Shown one piece after another: positions 1 through 5,228 of a stretch of 5,541 bases of DNA. Position 1 is the stretch's first letter, and each line of letters opens with the position of its first letter. The notes under the pieces are model-generated. The model saw only the letters and a program-made list of their open reading frames with translations. It did not search any database and had not been told where the DNA came from. Made by a program: the position numbers and the translations under genes. The stretch is from an uncultured Clostridia bacterium (GTDB lineage Bacteria; Bacillota; Clostridia; Lachnospirales; Lachnospiraceae): contig CAMWWW010000172.1 in NCBI GenBank assembly GCA_947178015.1, positions 1 to 5,541 on the forward strand. Reading direction: 5' to 3'.

Positions 1-756
1 AAAGAATTTCCAACGCTTCTGCATATCCACATCCTCGGCAAGTGTGAGAATACGCTTAAAACTGTTCTTTTCGTAGGGCGTCCCTCGCCGTTCCAGTGTT
101 TTGGATATTGCCGTCTGCAATTTCGCTCCATCAAAATCAAAAGTCCTTGCCAAATAATAAATATCGTAAAAGTCCTTCATTCTGCCTGTTAGTTCAAATC
201 GTTGCAGGATAGCGTCAAACTTTTCCGCAATGGTGCTTTCAAGAGAATAGGTCATAATGACAGGAGCCTCAAAATCGGGGAGCTGTGTATGGATAGTCCG
301 CTGCTCGGCACGGGGAACAATCACATCGCCCACACCAATATCCACATTAAAAGGAACTCGGACATTTTTTATCTTTCCGATAATCTGTGTGCTGATGCCG
401 TGATATTTCCTTTGCGGTGAGATTTCTTCGAACCCTTTCGCGGTCATCTCAATATAATCATTGCCCGTAGGTGTAGCAAGGATTTTTAGGATAAGGGCTT
501 TTACCTCGTCCAACGAATTGGATACGCTGCGAAGCAGGAAATCCACATCAATCGTTGCGCGGCTTTCAAAATTGGTAAGCGTATAAATAAACAATCCGCC
601 CTTGAGAATAAGCGTATCCTCATATCCAGATTTTGAGAGCTTCCGCAGAAATTCTTCCTGCATAAAAAGCTGTAGGCACTGCTGATAGCTGATACCAGCC
701 GCTTTTGCTTTATTCTTAAGCTTTGCCAAAACAGATGCTGCTACATCAGCCATCAT
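1..756 (-). CDS. abiEii: AbiEii-type nucleotidyltransferase toxin (partial, runs off left edge)
   Basis: Predicted toxin of a type IV (AbiE) toxin-antitoxin/abortive-infection system, a cytoplasmic DNA-polymerase-beta-like nucleotidyltransferase. The frame is open for 252 codons from an ATG at 756 to the window edge; family members are usually about 280-310 residues, so only the C-terminal tail should be missing. Visible motifs are LKGG (residues 51-54) followed by DVD (70-72), the metal-binding DxD of the fold, a further acidic stretch VDIGVGD (138-144), then AEKFDAIL (177-184) and RMKDFYDIYYL (192-202), the lysine- and aspartate-containing motifs typical of AbiEii. The start overlaps the antitoxin stop as ATGA (756-753), so translation is probably coupled; a second ATG at 753 is an alternative. 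Known of the family: AbiEii proteins transfer nucleotides to RNA targets and cause growth arrest. The RNA target here is unknown. The family call is firm; activity is inferred from motif retention. Confidence 0.9.
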   Translation of the reverse strand, partial: MMADVAASVLAKLKNKAKAAGISYQQCLQLFMQEEFLRKLSKSGYEDTLILKGGLFIYTLTNFESRATIDVDFLLRSVSNSLDEVKALILKILATPTGNDYIEMTAKGFEEISPQRKYHGISTQIIGKIKNVRVPFNVDIGVGDVIVPRAEQRTIHTQLPDFEAPVIMTYSLESTIAEKFDAILQRFELTGRMKDFYDIYYLARTFDFDGAKLQTAISKTLERRGTPYEKNSFKRILTLAEDVDMQKRWKFF

Positions 757-1361
757 AACCACACTCCAATCAGGTCCTTTACTCGTTTTTGCACACGCAA
801 CACTTTGGCATACTCCATAAGACTTGGTATATTTTTTTTCAGGTCTTTCACATACCCTTGTATTGCCTTATTAAAAATCTCTTTATCCATTTTGTTCATA
901 TTCCGCAGCACATCGCAAATGGTACGATCACGGTCGTAGATACGAACATCGATAAAATTGATACTGCCTTTCGTTTCGCCAAGAGACACTAAATCGGACT
1001 CAACTCGATATGCCTTTACAAAGGGATAGTCGATATTTGTACGGCTTCTGGAGACATTTTTATCAATCGTAATATTCCACTCAGCAGGATTGCGGTCACT
1101 GTACTGATAGTAAAAGAGGGCAGTTTCCATGCAAAGCACAGCATCGGGAAAAAGACGGTTGATAATTTTAATTTCCTGTTCACCGTAGGTTTCCGCCCAA
1201 TGATAATAACCCCGTTTGATTTTTTCAACGAAGCCCTCATTTAATAGCTGCTGAATATCAGCATAGTAGATTCTGCAGGAATCCAGTTGAGCAGTTGTCA
1301 TTATATTATCGTGATTGGAAAAAATCTCCCTGACTGCGTTTATCGATTTTTCATCAAGCAT
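753..1361 (-). CDS. abiEi: AbiEi-type antitoxin / autoregulator
   Basis: Predicted antitoxin of the AbiE pair, 202 aa. An N-terminal winged-helix region (about residues 1-55, ending at IKRGYYHW) is followed by an AbiEi-type C-terminal domain with the segment IYDRDRTICDVLR, characteristic of AbiEi proteins. The frame stays open upstream to a start at 1439, but the ATG at 1361 is preferred: it has an AGAGG ribosome binding site 7-8 bases upstream, and the longer version would read through the promoter at 1418-1446. AbiEi antitoxins neutralise AbiEii without stable complex formation and bind inverted repeats in their own promoter; repeats are present upstream here (1405-1423 weak, 1377-1489 perfect 9-bp arms). 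The gene overlaps abiEii by four bases, so one transcript probably covers both. It is oriented away from the cotJC fragment and is not part of that transcription unit. Confidence 0.88.
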   Translation of the reverse strand: MLDEKSINAVREIFSNHDNIMTTAQLDSCRIYYADIQQLLNEGFVEKIKRGYYHWAETYGEQEIKIINRLFPDAVLCMETALFYYQYSDRNPAEWNITIDKNVSRSRTNIDYPFVKAYRVESDLVSLGETKGSINFIDVRIYDRDRTICDVLRNMNKMDKEIFNKAIQGYVKDLKKNIPSLMEYAKVLRVQKRVKDLIGVWL

Positions 1362-1376
1362 TGTTTTACCTCTATT

Positions 1377-1489
1377 AAACCACACGCAAATTTTTCCTCG
1401 ATTGTGTACTTTGCTATAGTATATCGGATTTTTCCCCAAAAGTCAACATAGTAAAACACACATGATTAAAGTTGACGATGGTGTGGTTT
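1377..1489. repeat. 9-bp inverted repeat flanking the abiE promoter
   Basis: AAACCACAC at 1377-1385 and GTGTGGTTT at 1481-1489 are perfect inverted copies about 95 bases apart, one in the abiEi leader and one upstream of the promoter. Bases after the arms are also partly similar (ATAGA-like). A second pair, GTCAAC 1442-1447 and GTTGAC 1471-1476, lies inside; its left arm overlaps the -35. Known AbiEi antitoxins autoregulate through inverted repeats, so an operator role is possible. Nothing else is recognised in 1447-1548. Confidence 0.4.
1418..1446 (-). promoter_or_regulatory. SigA-type promoter of the abiE operon
   Basis: On the minus strand there is a -35 TTGACT (1446-1441), a 17-bp spacer and a -10 TATACT (1423-1418), each one base from consensus. 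Transcription would begin near 1411, giving a leader of about 50 bases before the abiEi ATG. A short imperfect inverted repeat (TGTACT 1405-1410, AGTATA 1418-1423) covers the -10 and could be an AbiEi operator, but its arms are only 5/6 matched. Confidence 0.75.
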
Positions 1490-1548
1490 CATATAGAAAA
1501 ATGGGCTTGTCCATATAAGGCTTGATTTGGATCATTTCTGTGCATAAG

Positions 1549-1911
1549 GTAGGTACAGAAGAACTGGCGCATATGGAGATGGTCAGCACGATTGTTCATC
1601 AGCTTACAAGAAATCTGTCGCCGGAGGAGATTAGAAATTCTGGATTTGCGAATTATTATGTGGATCACACGCTTGGTCTGTGGCCGCAGTCTGCGGGAGG
1701 GGTTCCGTTTAATGCCTGTGAATTCCAGTCAAAAGGCGATCCCATCACAGATCTCCATGAGGATATGGCAGCAGAACAGAAGGCACGCTCAACCTATGAT
1801 AATATATTAAGGTTGGTAAAAGATCCAGATGTGTGCGATCCAATACGCTATCTAAGAGAGAGGGAGATTGTGCATTATCAGAGATTTGGTGAAGCAAATC
1901 GGGAGGATTGA
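1549..1911 (+). pseudogene. cotJC: cotJC manganese-catalase-like spore coat gene, middle fragment interrupted at both ends
   Basis: The frame encodes the central part of a CotJC/manganese catalase: VGTEELAHMEM, then YYVDHTLGLWPQSAGGVPF, SKGDPITDLHEDMAAEQKA, and LREREIVHYQRFGE. Metal ligands of the family are present: the E-x-x-H of EELAH, the Glu of AAEQKA and the His of REIVH. The first-helix Glu lies in the missing N-terminus. CotJC proteins are about 190-210 aa; here 115 host codons (1549-1893) survive in this piece, and about 60 N-terminal codons are missing. Upstream of 1549 the sequence no longer resembles CotJC, and the nearest start (TTG at 1522) has no convincing ribosome binding site, so this piece is probably not expressed alone. 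On the right, host sequence stops at the GGTGAAG core (1888-1894); the codons after it (ANRED, stop at 1909-1911) belong to the inserted element. The C-terminal remainder is at 4874-4966. No internal stop or frameshift is seen. Confidence 0.88.
1882..1911. other. left junction (attL-like) of the cotJC element
   Basis: Host cotJC sequence runs up to the core GGTGAAG (1888-1894). Element sequence follows, with the half-site CG (1900-1901) and GATTGA (1906-1911) that mirrors the right-end arm. The TGA closing the truncated CotJC frame (1909-1911) lies within this arm. Confidence 0.7.
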
Positions 1912-1953
1912 TATATTTTGAGCAATTTTTCTTAAGACGATAGGAAAGAATTG

Positions 1954-1962
1954 TGTTATATT
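1954..1962 (+). promoter_or_regulatory. extended -10 promoter for the AraC-ClpP operon
   Basis: TG-T-TATATT (1954-1962) is an extended -10 about 25 bases before the start codon. No good -35 at standard spacing was found (weak TTAAGA at 1932-1937, spacer 19), which fits an extended -10 or activator-dependent promoter. An imperfect palindrome, CAATT (1923-1927) and AATTG (1949-1953), lies just upstream and could bind a regulator such as the adjacent AraC-type protein. Confidence 0.45.
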
Positions 1963-1986
1963 AGAGGAAGAAGGAGGCGCTGTAAT

Positions 1987-2406
1987 ATGAACCATACTCT
2001 AGTCGTGAAGAAAGTTGTGGATTATATAGAAGCACATTTGGAGGAAGACTTGTCGCTGGATACCATAGCAAGTGCATTAAATTATTCAAAATTTTATATA
2101 ATAAGAAAATTTAACGAAGAAACAAAATGCACGGTTTATAAATATATTCAAGGACGAAGGCTGACATTGGCAGCACAAAAGCTTGCTGAAACGGATACGC
2201 CTATTATCGAGATCGCTTATGAAGCACATTATAGCTCACAGCAGGCTTTTTCCTATGCGTTTTATCAGCTCTATCAATGTTCACCTCAGATATATCGAAG
2301 AAGAGGAGAATACTATCCTAAACAAATCAAGCTTAGAGCGTGTTTGTACAATGCTTTTGGCGCAACAAAAATCATGTATCTGTGGGGAGGAAAATTGGCA
2401 GCATGA
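1987..2406 (+). CDS. AraC-family DNA-binding regulator (HTH-only, 139 aa)
   Basis: A stand-alone AraC-type DNA-binding protein. Two helix-turn-helix units occupy about residues 22-45 (LSLDTIASALNYSKFYIIRKF) and 72-95, and the family signature is clear at IIEIAYEAHYSSQQAFSYAF (73-92) followed by LYQCSPQIYRRR (95-106). There is no room for a ligand domain on the N-terminal side, and the ~33 residues after the signature match no sensor domain I recognise. The start at 1987 is chosen for its AAGGAGG site (1971-1977) nine bases upstream; an upstream TTG at 1951 would place the ribosome binding site inside the coding region. The stop overlaps the clpP start as ATGA (2403-2406). It is the first gene of the element, so it may control clpP, the recombinase or host genes; its regulon and inducer cannot be read from sequence. 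Confidence 0.87.
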   Translation: MNHTLVVKKVVDYIEAHLEEDLSLDTIASALNYSKFYIIRKFNEETKCTVYKYIQGRRLTLAAQKLAETDTPIIEIAYEAHYSSQQAFSYAFYQLYQCSPQIYRRRGEYYPKQIKLRACLYNAFGATKIMYLWGGKLAA

Positions 2407-2996
2407 ACACAATACCTTATGTAATAGAACAGACAAGCCGGGGAGAGCGCAGTTATGATATTTTCTCAAGATTATTGTCTGACCGGATTATTTTTTTGGG
2501 AGAGGAGGTCAATGATGTTTCGGCAAGATTGGTGATCGCACAAATGTTATTTTTAGAAGCCCAAGATCCGCAGAAGGATATTCAATTATATATAAACAGC
2601 CCCGGCGGTTCTATTACATCTGGTTTTGCCATTTATGATACCATGCAATACATTAAGTGTGACGTCTCAACGATATGCATAGGACTCGCCGCCAGCTTTG
2701 GGGCATTTTTATTGGCAGGAGGCGCTAAAGGAAAGCGTACTGCTCTGCCGAACGCAGAGATTATGATACATCAGCCCGCAATTTCAGGAAGTGGAATACA
2801 AGGACAAGTTTCTGATATTAAGATTGTGTCCGAGCATATACAGAAAAATAAACAACGTTTAAATGCTATTTTAGCTGAAAATACAGGGAAAAGCAGAGAA
2901 GAGATCTACCTTGCCACAGAGCGCGATAACTATATGTCAGCAGAGGAAGCCATGGAATTTGGGTTAATTGATCACATCATTCAGCGCCGTTCCTAA
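2403..2996 (+). CDS. clpP: ClpP-family serine peptidase, element-borne paralogue
   Basis: Proteolytic subunit of a Clp protease, 197 aa, full length for the family (about 193-207). The catalytic triad is intact: Ser98 in GLAASFGAFLL, His123 in MIHQP and Asp175 in ERDNYMSAEEA. The substrate-channel motif NSPGGS (65-70) and the ERD oligomerisation-sensor region (173-175) are also present. Relative to the common HQPLGGAQGQ pattern, this protein has HQPAISGSGIQGQ, a three-residue insertion just after the catalytic His at the base of the handle helix, which marks it as a divergent paralogue. The ATG at 2403 overlaps the regulator stop by ATGA, with GGGAGG (2385-2390) 12 bases upstream, so the two genes are coupled; the longer frame opening at 2340 lies inside the regulator. 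ClpP needs an AAA+ partner (ClpX, ClpC or ClpA); none is encoded here, so it must use host ATPases or mix with host ClpP. Its substrate is unknown. Confidence 0.93.
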   Translation: MNTIPYVIEQTSRGERSYDIFSRLLSDRIIFLGEEVNDVSARLVIAQMLFLEAQDPQKDIQLYINSPGGSITSGFAIYDTMQYIKCDVSTICIGLAASFGAFLLAGGAKGKRTALPNAEIMIHQPAISGSGIQGQVSDIKIVSEHIQKNKQRLNAILAENTGKSREEIYLATERDNYMSAEEAMEFGLIDHIIQRRS

Positions 2997-3051
2997 AGAG
3001 ACGAAATATTTTGCCGTATATCTAGGAAAGAAGGAAAGCAGGATTTTTGTG

Positions 3052-3079
3052 ATAGTGTACTTGCCGTTTTTCATAAAAT
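3052..3079 (+). promoter_or_regulatory. SigE-like (mother-cell sporulation) promoter upstream of the recombinase operon
   Basis: ATA at 3052-3054, a 17-bp spacer and CATAAAAT at 3072-3079 fit the SigE pattern (ATA, 16-18 bp, CATACAnT) with one mismatch in the -10. CATAAAATA also fits the SigK -10 pattern CATAnnnTA. No convincing SigA promoter was found between clpP and the next ORF. Transcription would begin around 3086, close to the ribosome binding site at 3094-3099. SigE control would match spoIVCA, the skin recombinase. The motif is short and could occur by chance. Confidence 0.42.
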
Positions 3080-3096
3080 AGAAGAAAAATGGCAAG
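3060..3096 (+). promoter_or_regulatory. 13-bp hairpin overlapping the ribosome binding site of the small ORF
   Basis: CTTGCCGTTTTTC (3060-3072) pairs with GAAAAATGGCAAG (3084-3096): 12 Watson-Crick pairs and one G-U, with an 11-base loop. The right arm covers the ATG at 3089 and the first three bases of the AAGGAG site (3094-3099) serving the ATG at 3107. No U-tract follows, so it is not a terminator. In mRNA reading through from clpP it should limit ribosome access; mRNA started near 3086 would lack the left arm. Confidence 0.6.
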
Positions 3097-3106
3097 GAGA
3101 AGCTTT

Positions 3107-3271
3107 ATGACAAAAAGAAGTATTGCTCAGACAAATAAAAATTACATAAGCATAGATAGAATGAATCTGACGGTGACAAATCGTATACCTGAATTTCAGG
3201 AACAAGCAGAACAGGAGATCTTTCAAGAAATTTTCACCCAGCTTTATTCGGTTTTTAGAAAGTATGCGTAA
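3107..3271 (+). CDS. small hypothetical protein (54 aa) coupled to the recombinase; candidate directionality factor
   Basis: A 54-residue charged protein without signal peptide or membrane segment. It has a basic N-terminus (MTKRSIAQTNKN), a central part that looks like short beta structure (YISIDRMNLTVTNR) and a C-terminal amphipathic helix rich in Glu and Phe (about residues 36-53, ending VFRKYA). The ATG at 3107 is chosen because AAGGAGA (3094-3100) sits six bases upstream; an ATG at 3089 in the same frame has no comparable site. Its stop overlaps the recombinase start by eight bases (3264-3271), so the two are translationally coupled. I do not recognise a named family. Size, position and co-expression resemble SprB, the 58-aa directionality factor encoded beside SprA in SPbeta, but no sequence similarity is claimed. 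It could equally be an uncharacterised accessory protein. Confidence 0.65.
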   Translation: MTKRSIAQTNKNYISIDRMNLTVTNRIPEFQEQAEQEIFQEIFTQLYSVFRKYA

Positions 3272-4832
3272 GATGTCTGAGGTACAGTTATATAAGCGTG
3301 ATAATGCATTGTATGCAAGACAGTCAGTGGAAAAAAAGGACAGCATATCCATAGAAAGCCAGCTTGAATTCTGCAGATATGAAGCGCGCGGGGATGTCTG
3401 CACAGAATACACGGATAGAGGATTTTCCGGCAAGGATACCAATCGTCCGGGTTTTGAACGGATGATGCATGACATTCGTGCAGGCAAGATAAAACGTGTA
3501 ATTGTGTATAAGCTGGATCGCATCAGCCGTTCTATACTGGATTTTGCAGCTATGATGGAGGAATTTCAGGCATATCAGGTTGAGTTTATTTCTACCACAG
3601 AAAAATTTGATACATCCACGCCCATAGGCAGAGCGATGTTAAATATCTGTATTGTATTTGCCCAATTAGAACGAGAGACAATACAAAAACGTGTGACAGA
3701 TGCTTATTATGCGAGGTGCAGACGAGGTTTTTATATGGGCGGTCGCGTTCCTTACGGCTACCGTCTTATCGATATTGTAAAAGATACGGTGCATACTTCC
3801 ATGTATGAGGAAATCCCAGAAGAAAGCACGCAGCTAAAGCTAATCTATTCTATGTATGCAGATAAGAACAATTCTCTTGGGGATATAGTGCGGTACTTAA
3901 ATAAGCATCAAATTAAAAATCTGCGGGGGTCTAATTGGAATACGGCGCGACTTAGCGAGATGCTTCGAAATCCTGCGTATGTGGAAGCAGATATTGATGT
4001 GTATCGTTTTTTTCAGAGCCAAGGAGCGAATATTTATAATTCTGCAAGTGATTTTATGGGATATAACGCCTGTTTTCTTTACAAGGGCGCAGGCTCTGGC
4101 ACAAGAAAGCAGAGTGATTTGGCGGGAAGGGAGATTGTTCTTGCACCGCATAGAGGATTTATCCCTTCTAAGGTTTGGCTGGCGTGCCGCACGCGGTGCC
4201 TGAATAATAGGCAATCCACAAAGACCTGTAAACCGAAAAATTCATGGTTGGTGGGCAAGGTAAAATGTGGAAGATGTGGTTATGCGTTGACAATCCGCAA
4301 GGCAAAAACAAAGTGGGGGCGCTATTTTGTTTGCAGCCAGTCGGGGAAGCATGGGAGCTGCAAAGGAGCGGGCGGTACAATCTATGCAGATGCATTGGAG
4401 GAATATATGCTTGGCGCAATAAAGGAAAAGCTGGCGGAGCTTTTGGCTGATAGGGAGCGATTGCTAAAAAAGGCAAAGGGAATAGAAAGAGAAAGAAATA
4501 GTATAGACAAAGAAGAGCAGAAGAAAATGGCTAAGAAATGCCGTGTCACACAGATTGAGGAAGAAATAGAAAAGATTCTTGAAAAAGTATCTGGATCAAG
4601 TGAGGTTTTAATAAAATATATGGATGAGAAGGTTGCGAGGCTGGATGCGGAACGGCGTGCTTTGCAGGATGAGATTGCGGAGATATATGCTTTGGAGGAA
4701 AAAAGACAGAAAATGATGGATATAAAGGCATGGGATATTCTCGCTTTTGAAGATAGGCAGACAGTGGTGGATGTGCTTATTAAAGTGATTCGAATTGCAG
4801 ACGGCAGTGCTGAAATTGTGTGGCGGATTTAG
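3264..4832 (+). CDS. large serine recombinase (site-specific integrase/excisionase)
   Basis: A 522-aa large serine recombinase that would cut and rejoin DNA at the element ends. The N-terminal resolvase domain (about 14-155) has YARQS with nucleophile Ser21 and Arg19, the YKLDRISRS motif (82-90), and ISTTEKFDTSTPIGRAML (109-126), then the FAQLERETIQKRV helix (132-144). A recombinase domain follows from about 158 (MGGRVPYGYRL). A zinc ribbon has Cys335, Cys338, Cys357 and Cys366, and a long charged coiled coil runs from roughly 385 to 490. All expected catalytic residues are present and the length is normal, so the protein looks active. The start at 3264 lies inside the end of the 54-aa ORF with only a weak AGAAAG upstream, which suggests coupled translation; ATG 3273 is an alternative. 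It sits at the right end of the element, 41 bases before the core repeat. It probably inserted the element into cotJC and can remove it again. Confidence 0.95.
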   Translation: MRKMSEVQLYKRDNALYARQSVEKKDSISIESQLEFCRYEARGDVCTEYTDRGFSGKDTNRPGFERMMHDIRAGKIKRVIVYKLDRISRSILDFAAMMEEFQAYQVEFISTTEKFDTSTPIGRAMLNICIVFAQLERETIQKRVTDAYYARCRRGFYMGGRVPYGYRLIDIVKDTVHTSMYEEIPEESTQLKLIYSMYADKNNSLGDIVRYLNKHQIKNLRGSNWNTARLSEMLRNPAYVEADIDVYRFFQSQGANIYNSASDFMGYNACFLYKGAGSGTRKQSDLAGREIVLAPHRGFIPSKVWLACRTRCLNNRQSTKTCKPKNSWLVGKVKCGRCGYALTIRKAKTKWGRYFVCSQSGKHGSCKGAGGTIYADALEEYMLGAIKEKLAELLADRERLLKKAKGIERERNSIDKEEQKKMAKKCRVTQIEEEIEKILEKVSGSSEVLIKYMDEKVARLDAERRALQDEIAEIYALEEKRQKMMDIKAWDILAFEDRQTVVDVLIKVIRIADGSAEIVWRI

Positions 4833-4857
4833 ATGTCTAATAATAGAATCCTATGCT

Positions 4858-4885
4858 TCAATCTTTTCGTTTCGGTGAAGGGCTA
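4858..4885. other. right junction (attR-like) of the cotJC element
   Basis: The element half-site TCAATC (4858-4863) and CG (4868-4869) precedes the core GGTGAAG (4874-4880), after which cotJC resumes. Joined to the left end of the element, these arms face GATTGA (1906-1911) and CG (1900-1901) across the core as an imperfect dyad. The calculated centre falls between 4877 and 4878, on GA within the core. Confidence 0.7.
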
Positions 4886-4966
4886 CGCATCGTGCAGGAT
4901 AATCTGGATTCGAGAAACTTCTATGCGTTTAATCCTGCTTTTTCCAATCCTTGTATGTCGAAATAA
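4874..4966 (+). pseudogene. cotJC: cotJC 3' fragment (C-terminal 28-30 codons)
   Basis: The frame GGT-GAA-GGG-CTA reads GEGLRIVQDNLDSRNF followed by YAFNPAFSNPCMSK and TAA at 4964-4966. The pattern RFGE-x-LR-x-VQ-x-LDS-x-NFYAFNP is the familiar C-terminus of CotJC proteins, and it is exactly what the fragment ending at 1894 lacks. It has no start codon or ribosome binding site of its own and would be translated only after the insert is removed. No stop or frameshift has accumulated, which fits either recent insertion or continued use after excision. A hairpin 28 bases downstream is probably the cotJC terminator. Confidence 0.88.
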
Positions 4967-4993
4967 ATATTGTGCAATATAGGTTTCGTTTGG

Positions 4994-5024
4994 CAGCCGG
5001 GCAAAAAATAATTTTGTCCGGCTG
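4994..5024 (+). terminator. probable cotJC terminator hairpin
   Basis: CAGCCGGGCAAAA (4994-5006) pairs with TTTTGTCCGGCTG (5012-5024), 13 pairs including one G-U, around the loop AATAA. The stem is stable but is followed only by ATTCTTATTCC, not a clean T-tract, so termination may be weak or the hairpin may mainly protect the 3' end. It lies 28 bases after the cotJC stop. Confidence 0.55.
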
Positions 5025-5137
5025 ATTCTTATTCCTGTCAACCATTCAGCAGAGATCTGACTATAATAACGCGAAATACTGTGAATGAATCTAACAGAAA
5101 ACAACCTATATTTGTACAGAAAAAAGTATAAAAAAAC

Positions 5138-5178
5138 CAGCGGGTGATGTACAAAGAAGGTTATCTGCTGCTTTTTTT
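5138..5178 (+). terminator. Rho-independent terminator, possibly bidirectional
   Basis: CAGCGGGTGAT (5138-5148) pairs with GTTATCTGCTG (5160-5170), 11 pairs including several G-U, with an 11-base loop. C and seven T residues follow (5172-5178), then another T-run. The A-rich stretch before it (5119-5136) would give a U-rich tail on the opposite strand. It insulates the downstream promoter from read-through out of cotJC or the element. Confidence 0.72.
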
Positions 5179-5228
5179 AGACTTTTTTATTGATTTTTAC
5201 AAATCTTAAAAACAATCTGAAAAGAGGT

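Larger units (their letters stand above)
1895..4880 (+). mobile_element. 2,986-bp serine-recombinase element inserted in cotJC
   Basis: The element is delimited by a direct repeat GGTGAAG, at 1888-1894 on the left and 4874-4880 on the right, where CotJC coding sequence breaks off and resumes. Taking out 2,986 bp joins codons GGT-GAA to GGG-CTA-CGC and restores a continuous CotJC C-terminus. The element carries, in order and all on the plus strand, an AraC-type regulator, ClpP, a 54-aa ORF and a large serine recombinase at the right end reading toward the right junction. No transposase, relaxase, replication or phage structural gene is present, so it is neither a conjugative transposon nor a complete prophage. 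Established analogues are skin in sigK and SPbeta in spsM, where a large serine recombinase excises the insert during sporulation. Programmed excision here is an inference. Confidence 0.85.

Noticed and set aside
1362..1439. Longer AbiEi starting at 1439
   Set aside because: The extension spans the -10/-35 promoter and lacks family similarity; ATG 1361 has a good ribosome binding site.
1472..1496. Plus-strand promoter TTGACG...CATATA toward the cotJC fragment
   Set aside because: The spacing between the boxes is only 14-15 bp and the downstream fragment lacks a start codon.
1522..1911. An intact 129-aa gene starting at TTG 1522
   Set aside because: The first codons do not match CotJC, the AAGG upstream is too close to the TTG, and the protein lacks both ends of the family fold. 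It is a gene fragment.
4546..4731. Other open frames opposite or inside the recombinase
   Set aside because: They are shadows of the coiled-coil and other coding sequence, without ribosome binding sites or recognisable domains.
4885..4938. Interleaved inverted pairs ACGCAT/ATGCGT and GCAGGAT/ATCCTGC, which would form a pseudoknot
   Set aside because: They lie inside CotJC codons that match the family; arms of 6-7 bp in this span can arise by chance.
4883..5104. Minus-strand 73-codon open frame opposite the cotJC end and its hairpin
   Set aside because: It begins with TTG without a properly spaced ribosome binding site, runs antisense to the recognisable CotJC C-terminus, and its middle is encoded by the terminator hairpin.
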